From NCBI GenBank assembly GCA_025359105.1, contig JANYHK010000009.1, forward strand, positions 1 to 55,704: a DNA stretch of 55,704 nucleotides, in the 5' to 3' direction. The translations under genes and the position numbers were made by a program. The notes beneath the pieces were generated by a model. That model ran no database searches. It was given only the letters and a program-made list of their open reading frames with translations, and was not told where the DNA came from. The first letter of the stretch is position 1. Each line of letters begins with the position of its first letter. The DNA comes from Myxococcales bacterium. GTDB lineage: Bacteria > Myxococcota_A > Polyangia > Polyangiales > Polyangiaceae. This document shows, piece by piece, positions 1 through 7,724 of this stretch.

Positions 1-93
1 AAGCTCGGCTTCGTGCCCTTCGCCGTGGAGAAGCGGCTCGACTACCTGGGAGCTCGGGTCGCGCTCATCCACATGCGGCTCTCCGCGCTCTAG
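1..93 (+). CDS. C-terminal fragment of a probable GNAT-type acetyltransferase (5' end outside window)
   Basis: Only the last 30 codons are visible, open from the first base in frame 1 and ending in TAG at 91-93. The peptide runs LGFVPFAVEKRLDYLGA and ends in IHMRLSAL. A closing 'LGF.....r..yLG.r...I.M.L' pattern is common at the end of GNAT N-acetyltransferases, where the last strands follow the acetyl-CoA binding helix. The fragment is too short to prove the family, and no catalytic residue is in view. The stop codon overlaps the stop of the convergent sufT gene by a few bases. Confidence 0.45.
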   Translation, partial: KLGFVPFAVEKRLDYLGARVALIHMRLSAL

Positions 94-650
94 TAGAAAC
101 CCAGCGTCAGCCGCGCCGCCTCGGTCATCATCCCTGAGTGCCACGGGGGATCGAAGACCATCTGGACGTCGGCCTCCTTCACCCCTGGCATGCGGCGCAG
201 CCGCTCGCGCACGTCCTCCAGCAGCACGTCGCCGATGCCGCAGCCCGGCGCCGTGAGCGTTATCTTCACCGTCACCTTCGCGCCCTCCTCCGCCGGCTCG
301 ACGCCGACGAAGTAGACGAGCCCCAGCTCGACGATGCTCACCGGCAGCTCGGGGTCGTAGACGTCGCCGAGCGTCTCCCAGACCTTCTCCTCGTTCACGT
401 CCCCCTGGTGGAGCACGGCGGACTTCTCCAGCGCCTTCCTGGAGTCCTCCACGTACTCGTCGCCGAGGGCGTCGGCGTCGTGGCCATCGATCCGGACGAT
501 GCCGCCGCGCAGCGTCATCGCGGTGAACTGGCCGCCGAGGGCCTGCTGCACGGTGACCCACTCCCCCGCTGGAATGGTCGCGCGCTCGCCGCTCGGGACG
601 AGGACCGCCTCGACGGCGCGCTTCAGGGCGACGGGTTCGTGACGGGTCAT
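90..650 (-). CDS. sufT: SufT-like MIP18/DUF59 Fe-S assembly protein
   Basis: The 186-residue product has the MIP18 (DUF59) core in its C-terminal half, including DPELPVSIVELGLVY and TAPGCGIGD, the usual conserved acidic and cysteine signatures. The N-terminal half (about residues 1-85) matches the extra domain typical of SufT. SufT proteins help mature [4Fe-4S] enzymes in the cytoplasm. I chose the ATG at 650 because a GGAG lies 7 nt upstream, inside the end of sufU; an in-frame upstream extension would run into sufU. It is the last gene of the encapsulin-sufS-sufU-sufT operon, starting 4 bases after the sufU stop, so it is almost certainly cotranslated. It ends convergently against the partial gene at 1-93. 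Confidence 0.85.
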   Translation of the reverse strand: MTRHEPVALKRAVEAVLVPSGERATIPAGEWVTVQQALGGQFTAMTLRGGIVRIDGHDADALGDEYVEDSRKALEKSAVLHQGDVNEEKVWETLGDVYDPELPVSIVELGLVYFVGVEPAEEGAKVTVKITLTAPGCGIGDVLLEDVRERLRRMPGVKEADVQMVFDPPWHSGMMTEAARLTLGFY

Positions 651-654
651 GGTC

Positions 655-1107
655 TCACTCCGTCGAGACCGGCGCGCCCTCGCCACGGAGCGCGGCGCGG
701 AGGGTATGCCAGGCGAGGCTCGCGCACTTCACGCGCGCAGGGTAATCGTGCACGCCGCCGAAGACGGCGAGCTTCCCGAGCGACTCCGGATCGCCGGCCG
801 CGACGGGCCCCTCGGTGACGAGCGCGTGGAACCTCTCGTAGAGGGCGTCGACCTCGGCCTGCGTCCTCCCCTTCACGAGCCCGGTCATCACCGACGCCGA
901 GGCCTTCGAGATGGCGCAGCCGTCACCGGCGAAGCGGGCCTCGCGTACGACTCCATCCTCGACCCTGGCGAAGACGGTCAGGTGGTCGCCGCAGAGCGGG
1001 TTGAGCCCCTCGGCGTGGTGCGTCGCCCCGTCGAGCGGCCCGTAGTTGCGCGGCCGCTTGCCGTGGTCCAGGACCACCTCCTGGTAGAGATCCGACAGCT
1101 CGCTCAC
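655..1107 (-). CDS. sufU: SufU Fe-S scaffold / zinc-dependent sulfurtransferase
   Basis: The protein is 150 residues, the normal SufU length. It carries the expected ligand set: Cys39 and Asp41 (NPLCGD), Cys64 (GDGCAIS) and Cys128 (RVKCASLAW). The extra residues between the second and third cysteines, relative to IscU, are characteristic of SufU. In SufS/SufU systems the zinc-bound SufU accepts persulfide sulfur from the SufS catalytic cysteine. Its start overlaps the sufS stop by 4 nt (ATGA type), so stoichiometric synthesis with the desulfurase is likely. Whether it works outside the encapsulin shell, or meets the desulfurase only transiently, cannot be read from sequence. Confidence 0.9.
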   Translation of the reverse strand: MSELSDLYQEVVLDHGKRPRNYGPLDGATHHAEGLNPLCGDHLTVFARVEDGVVREARFAGDGCAISKASASVMTGLVKGRTQAEVDALYERFHALVTEGPVAAGDPESLGKLAVFGGVHDYPARVKCASLAWHTLRAALRGEGAPVSTE

Positions 1108-2975
1108 GCGAAGACCTCCTGCGCCGCGAGGAGCGCCCCGACGAGCGCGTCCACGTCCTCGCGGGTGCTGTAGACGCCGAAGCTGGCGCGCACCGTGGCG
1201 GCGATGCCGTAACGCTTCATCACCGGTTGGGCGCAGTGGTGCCCAGCGCGGACCGCGACGCCATGCCGATCGACGATGGTCGCGACGTCGTGCGGGTGGA
1301 CGTCGCCCAGGAGGAAGGAGATGGCCCCGGACCGCTCGCGGGGCGTCCCCACGAAGCGCAGTCCGGGCACCTCGCGCAGCGCGGCTTCCGCGTAGGCGAC
1401 GATCTCGCGCTCATGGGCGATCGCTGCGCCGACGCCGATCTCCTGGAGCCAAGCGACGGCGGCGCCGAGCCCGATCGCCTGCGCGATCGCCGGGGTGCCC
1501 GCCTCGAACTTCGCCGGCGGCGGCGCGAAGGTGGTCTTGTCGAAGCCGACCGACCGGATCATGTCGCCGCCCCCTTGCCACGGCGGCATCGCCTCGAGGT
1601 GCTCCCGCTTCGCCCAGAGGACGCCGATGCCGGTGGGGCCGTACAGCTTGTGGCCGCTGAAGGCGTAGAAGTCGGCCCCCGACGCCGGCGCGTCGAAGCC
1701 GAGGTGCGGTGCCCCCTGCGCGCCGTCCACGAGGACCGGGACGCCGTGGGCCTTCGCCATCCCGATCACCTCGGCGAGCGGATTGACCGTGCCGAGCGCG
1801 TTGGAGACCTGCGTGAAGCTCACGAGCTTGGTCTTCGGGCCGAGGAGCTTCTCGTACTCCTCGAGGATGACCTGACCGCGATCGTCGACCGGCGCAACGC
1901 GCAGGCGAGCGCCCTTCTCGGAGCACAGCATCTGCCAGGGGACGATGTTCGCGTGGTGCTCGAGCCAGCTGATCACGATCTCGTCGCCGGGGCCGACGTT
2001 GCGACGCCCCCAGCTCTGGGCGATCAGGTTGATCCCCTCGGTCGTCCCGCGGACGAAGACGATTTCGCGCGTCGAAGGCGCGTTCAGGAAGCGCCGCACG
2101 CTCTCGCGCGCCGACTCGTACGCGTCGGTGGCCCGGGCCGCAAGGGTGTGCGCGGCGCGGTGGATGTTGGAGTTCTCGTGCTCGTAGAAGTGGGACAGGC
2201 GATCGATGACCGTCTGCGGCTTCTGCGTCGTCGCCGCGTTGTCGAGCCACACGAGGCGCTTGCCGCGCACCGGCTCGTTCAGGATCGGGAACTCGCGCTT
2301 GAGCACGTTCGCGTCGAAGGGCGCGTTGCCGAGCGAGCGGATCGACGGATCGCTCGTCGGCGAGATCTCGAATGCGTCGAACGTCGGCACCGCGGGAGAC
2401 GCGGGAGGCCCCTGCGGCGCGGGCAGCGGGAGCTCGGGGGACGGCGCCCGCGGATCGAGGAGCGAGAGCGGGAGCGAGAGCGCTGGATCGAACCCCTGCC
2501 CGGCGAACGGATCAGACGGCGCCGTGATGGCGCTGAAGTCGAGGGGCGCGTCGAATGGCGAGCGGGGGTCGACGTCGCCAACGCCCGACGCGACGGGGAC
2601 GTTCGCGCTCGTGGGAGCCGGGCTCGCTGGCGAGCTCGGGGGGAGCGGAGCGGACGGAGCGGACGGACCAGACGGAGCGGCGGCGAGCGCGCTGCCGTCG
2701 GCGGGGCTGGGGGCGCCCGCCGCGGGGATAGGCGCGGCGAAGAGCTCGTTCGCGAGCTGCGCCACCACACGTGAGAGCGACATGGGATCGAAGTCGGGGA
2801 GCGTCGGTCCTCCAGGAAAACGCGCGCCGGCGAGCGCGACGCCGGGCGTCGACGAGCCCGCCGCCGGGAGCTGTGGCGTCTCCCCCGCCCGCGGCACCTG
2901 CGTCGTCATCGGAGCGAGCTCGCCCGGCGGCGAAGCGGTCGCGGGGGCTGCGCTCTTCGGATCAGGTGTACTCAT
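1104..2975 (-). CDS. sufS: Encapsulated cysteine desulfurase (SufS type) with long N-terminal cargo-loading extension
   Basis: The 623-residue product has two parts. Residues ~1-220 are low complexity, rich in Pro, Ala, Ser and Asp, with a few hydrophobic islands such as FDPMSLSRVVAQLANELF and LDFSAITAPSDPF. Residues ~221-623 are a complete SufS/CsdA-like desulfurase: WLDNAATTQKP near the start, PLP lysine Lys443 in FSGHKLYGPTGIG, and catalytic Cys581 in RAGHHCAQP. Ordinary SufS is about 405 residues, so the extension is extra. In Family 2A encapsulin systems the cargo desulfurase carries just such a disordered N-terminal domain that targets it into the shell. The upstream gene is that shell protein. 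The ATG at 2975 overlaps the encapsulin stop by 14 nt; another ATG 21 nt further upstream is possible but less likely. Confidence 0.9.
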   Translation of the reverse strand: MSTPDPKSAAPATASPPGELAPMTTQVPRAGETPQLPAAGSSTPGVALAGARFPGGPTLPDFDPMSLSRVVAQLANELFAAPIPAAGAPSPADGSALAAAPSGPSAPSAPLPPSSPASPAPTSANVPVASGVGDVDPRSPFDAPLDFSAITAPSDPFAGQGFDPALSLPLSLLDPRAPSPELPLPAPQGPPASPAVPTFDAFEISPTSDPSIRSLGNAPFDANVLKREFPILNEPVRGKRLVWLDNAATTQKPQTVIDRLSHFYEHENSNIHRAAHTLAARATDAYESARESVRRFLNAPSTREIVFVRGTTEGINLIAQSWGRRNVGPGDEIVISWLEHHANIVPWQMLCSEKGARLRVAPVDDRGQVILEEYEKLLGPKTKLVSFTQVSNALGTVNPLAEVIGMAKAHGVPVLVDGAQGAPHLGFDAPASGADFYAFSGHKLYGPTGIGVLWAKREHLEAMPPWQGGGDMIRSVGFDKTTFAPPPAKFEAGTPAIAQAIGLGAAVAWLQEIGVGAAIAHEREIVAYAEAALREVPGLRFVGTPRERSGAISFLLGDVHPHDVATIVDRHGVAVRAGHHCAQPVMKRYGIAATVRASFGVYSTREDVDALVGALLAAQEVFA

Positions 2976-3864
2976 GGAAGTGGTTGACCACCACACCGTC
3001 GAGCGCGCCGAGCGCGTCGTGCGTCAAGACGGCGATCGAGCAGTAGAGCGACAGGAGGTACTGCGCGGCGCCCTTCTGGTTGATGCCCATCATGCGGACG
3101 GACAAGCTGGGGCTCACCTCGCCCGGCAGGCCGGGCTGGAACAGGCCGACGACGCCGCGCTTCCGCTCGCCGACGCGCATGAGCAAGATCTGGCTCTTGT
3201 GGTCCTTGATGGGGAGCTTGTCGGTCGGCACGAGCGGTAGGCCCCGCCACGTGAGGAACGGGGAACCGAACAGCGAGACGGTGGGCGGCGGAACACCGCG
3301 GCGCGTGCACTCCCGGCCGAACGCCGCGATGGCCTTCGGGTGGGCGAGGAAGAACGCCGGCTCCTTCCACACGGTGGCGATGAGCTCGTCGAGATCGTCG
3401 GGCGTCGGCGGCCCTTTGCGCGTCTTGATGCGCATGTCGGGATCGACGTTGTGGAGGAGGCCATACGTCTTGTTGTGCAGGACCTCGTTCTCCTGCCGCT
3501 CCTTGAGCTTCTCGACGGCGAGGGTGAGCTGCTCCTTCACCTGGTCCATCGGGCTACGGAAGAGATCCGAGATGCGCGTATCTACCTCGATGGTCGTCGT
3601 GACGGACGTGAGGACGTACTCGCGGGGGTTCGGCTCGTAGTCGCTCAGGCCGAGCGGTAGGTCTTCGCCCTGCTCGGGGCTGCACTTGACGTCGAATTTC
3701 GCGTCCAGCGCCTGGTTGACGCGGTAGACGCCCGCTTCGACGGGCGCCCACGGGATCATCTGGACGAGCCACCGCGGCGTCGCTCCGCGCCACTGCGGCG
3801 GGGTTTTTGTCGTGTTCGAAAGCTGGCGTGCGGCGCGTTCGCCTAGCGTGCGTTGGGCGGTCAT
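2962..3864 (-). CDS. Family 2A encapsulin shell protein (SrpI-like)
   Basis: The 300-residue protein is recognisable as a Family 2A encapsulin, the HK97-fold nanocompartment shell first studied as SrpI. Diagnostic segments are LGERAARQLSNTTKT at the N-terminal arm, PREYVLTSVTTTIEVDTR, DLFRSPMDQVKEQL in the long helix, FFLAHPKAIAAFGREC, and the C-terminal MRVGERKRGVVGLFQPGLPG and MMGINQKGAAQYL. There is no cNMP-binding insertion, which separates it from Family 2B. An RBS (GAGGAG at 3873-3878) lies 8 nt before the ATG. It is the first gene of the operon with sufS, sufU and sufT, so the natural inference is a compartment packed with cysteine desulfurase that stores or delivers sulfur. The promoter must lie in 3865-3978. 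Confidence 0.93.
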   Translation of the reverse strand: MTAQRTLGERAARQLSNTTKTPPQWRGATPRWLVQMIPWAPVEAGVYRVNQALDAKFDVKCSPEQGEDLPLGLSDYEPNPREYVLTSVTTTIEVDTRISDLFRSPMDQVKEQLTLAVEKLKERQENEVLHNKTYGLLHNVDPDMRIKTRKGPPTPDDLDELIATVWKEPAFFLAHPKAIAAFGRECTRRGVPPPTVSLFGSPFLTWRGLPLVPTDKLPIKDHKSQILLMRVGERKRGVVGLFQPGLPGEVSPSLSVRMMGINQKGAAQYLLSLYCSIAVLTHDALGALDGVVVNHFHEYT

Positions 3865-3978
3865 TTCCAGGGCTCCTCGGACGGCACGCTAGTGCGGTCG
3901 GGCGCCCGGTGGCAATGGAGAACGCGCGGTACACGCGTTGCGGACCCGGTGTGCTACTCGTACGAGGTGGAGCGCGCG

Positions 3979-5544
3979 ATGGGCCGGTGGCGAGCGGGAG
4001 CGGCTGCGACGGGGGCGCTGCTCCTCGGCGTCGGGTGCGGCAAGTCGTCGGGCGCGCTGTCTACGCCGGCGACGGACGGCGGCGCGAACGGCGGCGGGGG
4101 CCTCTTCGTGCTCGCGCCGGGCGAGGTCGCCGAGCTCACGGTCGTGGGCGGCGTCGCCGCCGAGCGCCTCGCAACCCCGGCTGGCAACGAGCAATTCGTC
4201 GTCGTCGTCGCGTCCACGTCGCTGGGGCCCGGCCGCGCGCCGCTCGCCTACTCGGTGTCGCTCGATCCGGCAGAGCCGCCTGCGCCCAGCGCGCTGCGGA
4301 CGACGTGCGCGATCGACTCGGCGCCGTGGGCAACCGCGTCGCTGCCGCCGGGGACGCCTCCCTCCGGGACCACGGTGGCGGTCGGCGCCACGCGCACGAT
4401 CAACGTCTCCTCTGCGACCGGCTTCGAGGCCATTCAGGCAACCGCCGTTGCGGTCGGCAAGTACGCGGTGGTGTGGGCGGACGTTACGCCGGCGCATCCG
4501 GCGGTGCTCGACGCGGCGTTCGCGCAGGAGTTTCTCACCGACTTCGAGAGCACGATCATGCCGCGCGAGCGCGCCGTCTTCGGCGTCGAGTCCGATCTCG
4601 ACAAGGACGGACACATTCAGCTCGTCTTCACGCCGGTGACGGCCGACACCGCGATCGCGTTCTTCACCGGCTGCGATCTCGGGGAGACCTTCGGGTGCGG
4701 CACGACCAATAGCGGCGAGTATCTCTACCTCACGCCGCCCAACGCCATCGCGCCGCCGTACAACACGCCGACGGCCATCAAGGAGATCCTGGCGCACGAG
4801 CTCTCCCACCTGATTCACTACGGCCGCAAGGTCCTCCGCAACGGCCTCCCGGCGTGGCACGACAGCGGCTACATGATCGAGGGCGTGGGCGGCTTCGCCC
4901 AGGACGTCATCGGCTTCCAGGCCGGCAACTTCTACGTCGCGATGGCGGGGATGGACGGCATCGACAAGTTCTCGATCGCCGACACGCTCGTCGACGACAC
5001 GCGCTACGACACGACGCGCGACGGCGTCCTGCGCGGCGTCTCGTACCTGTTCGTGCGGTGGCTCTACGATCGCGCCGGCGGGGACGCCGCCAACGCCGAC
5101 GGGACGCTCGCGAACAAAGGGGGCGCGTCGCTGCTACGACGCCTCCTCGACGCGCCGAAGACGATCACCGGCGAGCTGCCGGACGCCACCCGCTCCACCC
5201 TCGCGGACACGACCGTCGACTTTTACACGACGCTCGCGATGAGCAACCGCGACGAGGCGTCGATCGGCGGCGTCGCCCCGAAAAACCCGTGCTTCGCGTT
5301 CTTGCCGGCGCCCGTCGATCCGGTGACGGGAAAGCAGCGCGGCGCCAACGTCTACACGCAGTTCCACGGCCAGCAGATGCACGGCCCCAAGACCCAGAAG
5401 GCCGCCGCCGCCGACGGGAAGATTCTACCTGGCGGCGTCGAGGTCCTCACCCTGGACGCCGCGGCGGGCCAGGCGGAGGTCGACGTCACGCTGACGGTCG
5501 ACCCGAAAGCCGCCGTGCGCGTGCGCGTAGGCAGGGTACGCTGA
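3979..5544 (+). CDS. Lipoprotein with M30-like zinc metalloprotease motif
   Basis: The ATG at 3979 opens a signal peptide with lipobox LGVGC, followed by a Gly/Ala/Asp linker, and sits after GAGGTGGAG. Earlier in-frame starts would overlap the encapsulin gene and bury the signal peptide. The 521-residue product has HELSH at 273-277 (AHELSHLIHYGRK), then MIEGVGGFAQDV, where the glutamate could be the third zinc ligand; this layout resembles hyicolysin-type M30 peptidases. Before it comes NSGEYLYLTPPN, also typical of that family. The protein should be anchored outside the inner membrane, with the protease domain in the periplasm or at the surface. It is transcribed toward three more exported proteins. 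Activity is inferred; the family assignment is moderate. Confidence 0.75.
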   Translation: MGRWRAGAAATGALLLGVGCGKSSGALSTPATDGGANGGGGLFVLAPGEVAELTVVGGVAAERLATPAGNEQFVVVVASTSLGPGRAPLAYSVSLDPAEPPAPSALRTTCAIDSAPWATASLPPGTPPSGTTVAVGATRTINVSSATGFEAIQATAVAVGKYAVVWADVTPAHPAVLDAAFAQEFLTDFESTIMPRERAVFGVESDLDKDGHIQLVFTPVTADTAIAFFTGCDLGETFGCGTTNSGEYLYLTPPNAIAPPYNTPTAIKEILAHELSHLIHYGRKVLRNGLPAWHDSGYMIEGVGGFAQDVIGFQAGNFYVAMAGMDGIDKFSIADTLVDDTRYDTTRDGVLRGVSYLFVRWLYDRAGGDAANADGTLANKGGASLLRRLLDAPKTITGELPDATRSTLADTTVDFYTTLAMSNRDEASIGGVAPKNPCFAFLPAPVDPVTGKQRGANVYTQFHGQQMHGPKTQKAAAADGKILPGGVEVLTLDAAAGQAEVDVTLTVDPKAAVRVRVGRVR

Positions 5545-5568
5545 GCGAAGCACCCAGGAGCAGCCGCG

Positions 5569-6345
5569 ATGAACGTTCCTCCTCGTCTGGTCATGCCTCT
5601 CCTTCGTCCCCTTCTCGTGCTCGTGCCCGCGCTCGCCCTCGCGCCGATGGGTGCCGCGTGCTCGTCCAGCTCCAGCGGCTCCTCCGCGGCACAGGACTCC
5701 GGCGCAGACGCCGCGCCCATCGACGGCGCGTCCAACGACGCAGCATCTTCGTGCAGCGCAGCCATCGCGCAGACACTGAAGCCCATCGATACCGTGTCGA
5801 AGGGCGCGGTCACGATCGTGTCGGACGCGGGCGGCGTGCGCGTGCTGTCGATCGACGCGACGGCCGGCGGGCCGAACGCGTTCGCGAATAGCCCCTACGT
5901 CTACGTGAACCTGGAGACGGGCACGCGGGTCGACGTCACCGACAAGACGTCCCGCGCGTCGACGGCCTGGGATCTCGCGCTCAAGCGCTACGTCATCTAC
6001 ACGAACGGCGGCGACGGCGGACAGGGCAACGGCGGCGCCACGCACGTCGCGACCGCGTTCGGCGCGGTCACCAGCGCCGACGCTAAGGACTTCGCGACCG
6101 AGTCGTTCTTCGACGCCGACTGCAACGCGAGAAACGACGCGATCGGCGGCCTCCGGACGACGTTCTCGGACTGGTACGGGTACGACTCGCAGACCAACCG
6201 CCTCGCGCCGGCCGCCCTCACGTACGTCGTGCAGGGCGCGACCGGCAAGCACTACAAGGTCGCGCTCCTCGACTACTACGGCCTCGGCGACGGCGGAACC
6301 GGCGGTGCGAGCGGCGCGATCGTGCTCAGGGTCGCTCCGCTGTGA
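5569..6345 (+). CDS. HmuY-like lipoprotein
   Basis: The 258-residue product begins with a long signal peptide ending in the lipobox MGAAC, followed by a Ser-rich stretch. The body has the HmuY-type pattern: WDLALKRYVIYTNGG, a following Gly-rich turn, a central FSDWYGYD segment, and TYVVQGATGKHYKVALL with LDYYGLG near the C-terminus. HmuY proteins of Bacteroidetes are surface lipoproteins that bind haem, but many distant members, including this one, lack evidence of haem ligands; the two histidines visible do not form an obvious pair. The gene overlaps the next one by 4 nt (GTGA), so the two are cotranslated. The ligand is unknown. Confidence 0.7.
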   Translation: MNVPPRLVMPLLRPLLVLVPALALAPMGAACSSSSSGSSAAQDSGADAAPIDGASNDAASSCSAAIAQTLKPIDTVSKGAVTIVSDAGGVRVLSIDATAGGPNAFANSPYVYVNLETGTRVDVTDKTSRASTAWDLALKRYVIYTNGGDGGQGNGGATHVATAFGAVTSADAKDFATESFFDADCNARNDAIGGLRTTFSDWYGYDSQTNRLAPAALTYVVQGATGKHYKVALLDYYGLGDGGTGGASGAIVLRVAPL

Positions 6346-7724
6346 ACCGACCCGTCGCCGCCGCGACGGGGGGTGCGATCGCCCTCGCAGCGCTGGCCGC
6401 GGCAGGAGACGTCCGCGCGGCGTGCGCGGGCCGCCCGACCGATCCCGCGGGCGCCGCGGGCTACGGGTACGGCGCCGCCGAGGTTCGCTCGTACGCGACG
6501 GCGCACGTCCGCGTCTTTTACGCGATGACGGGGCCGAACGCGCCAGTCCTCACGAGCACACGCGGCGACGGCGTACCCGACACCGCCGCTCTCGCGGGGG
6601 ACACCGGCGAAGACGCGCTCGTCCGCTACGCGCAGATGGGCTTCCGTGCGCCGGTACCCGACACCGGCTGCCCGTCGAACGGCGGCGACGCGAAGACCGA
6701 CATCTACCTCGTGAAGTTCGCCGGCTCCGACGGGTCGACCGAGCAAGACGCGTGCACCGGTCACGCGTGCGCGAGCTGGGTGCTCTGCGAGTCCACCTTC
6801 ACGGGGCGCGCGTACGCCGACGCCGCCGAGGGCTTCCATACGGTCGTCCCCCACGAGCTCTTTCACGTCGTGCAAAACGCCTACGACGCGGCCCTCGACC
6901 GCTTCTGGGCGGAGGGGACGGCACAGTGGGCGATGAAGACGCTCCGCCCGGAGCTGATGGACCTCGAGCACAACCTGCCCGGCTTCTTCAGCCAGAGCAG
7001 CCGCTCGATCGACGCGCCGCCCGGCGGGGCGGTGGCCACGTACTTGTATGGTGCAGCCATCTGGCCGGTGTTTCTGACGGCGCGCTACGACGCTTCGCTC
7101 GTCAAGGACGCGCTCGACAAGGAGGCAGACGGCACGGGGTCACTGGCGGCGGTCGACGCGGCGGTGACGGCCAGGCGCAGCTCGCTGGCGGCGGAGTATC
7201 CGCTCTTCGTCGCCTGGAACGCGTGCACCAAGGGCCGGGCGGGAACGGGCGGCTATCCGAGCGCCAAGACATACCCGGCCATCACGCCCGCGCCCGCGCC
7301 GCTCGACGGCAGCGCGCAGGGCATCACGACGGGCCTGTCGAACTTCACGTACCTCACCCACGTCGACGCGGCGTCGCAGGCCGCGCTCGACGCCGACGCG
7401 GCCCGCAACGCCGGCGTCCTCGTTCCGATCTCCTCCGGGCTCTGCGAGCTCGACCGTGCAGCGCCGCTCCCGGCCACGTTCACCGGAGACGCGCTCGTCG
7501 TCGTGACGGGCGTGACGACGAAGAAGACCGACGCGCCGTTCACGCTCACGATTGGGCCCGCCCCCGCCGTCGCGGATGGCGGCTCGAGCCAAGGCGCGGG
7601 CACCACGACGACGAAGAGCGGGTGCCGCGCCGCCGGATCGGCGACGTCGAGCGACGCCGTCATCCCCCTCGTGCTCCTCGCGGGCGCCGTCGCGCGACGC
7701 CGCCGGCGCCAACGGCGCCCATGA
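6342..7724 (+). CDS. Secreted HExxH metalloprotease with MYXO-CTERM-like tail
   Basis: The GTG start at 6342 overlaps the preceding TGA. The 460-residue protein has a signal peptide (AIALAALAAAGDVRA), a zinc motif HELFH at 171-175 followed by NAYDAAL and RFWAEGTAQW, where the Glu would be the third ligand, and a C-terminal KSGCRAAGSATSS plus a hydrophobic stretch and an arginine cluster. That ending fits the MYXO-CTERM pattern (Cys, transmembrane segment, Arg-rich tail) used for surface sorting in Myxococcota. The arrangement resembles the myxobacterial MXAN_6640-type putative metalloproteases. It probably acts at the cell surface after processing at the cysteine. The gene overlaps the haloperoxidase-like gene downstream (ATGA). 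Confidence 0.78.
   Translation: MNRPVAAATGGAIALAALAAAGDVRAACAGRPTDPAGAAGYGYGAAEVRSYATAHVRVFYAMTGPNAPVLTSTRGDGVPDTAALAGDTGEDALVRYAQMGFRAPVPDTGCPSNGGDAKTDIYLVKFAGSDGSTEQDACTGHACASWVLCESTFTGRAYADAAEGFHTVVPHELFHVVQNAYDAALDRFWAEGTAQWAMKTLRPELMDLEHNLPGFFSQSSRSIDAPPGGAVATYLYGAAIWPVFLTARYDASLVKDALDKEADGTGSLAAVDAAVTARRSSLAAEYPLFVAWNACTKGRAGTGGYPSAKTYPAITPAPAPLDGSAQGITTGLSNFTYLTHVDAASQAALDADAARNAGVLVPISSGLCELDRAAPLPATFTGDALVVVTGVTTKKTDAPFTLTIGPAPAVADGGSSQGAGTTTTKSGCRAAGSATSSDAVIPLVLLAGAVARRRRRQRRP

Noticed and set aside
1227-2774. A 515-codon plus-strand frame opposite sufS
   Set aside because: It mirrors the sufS coding sequence and shows the Arg/Asp-rich composition of antisense frames.
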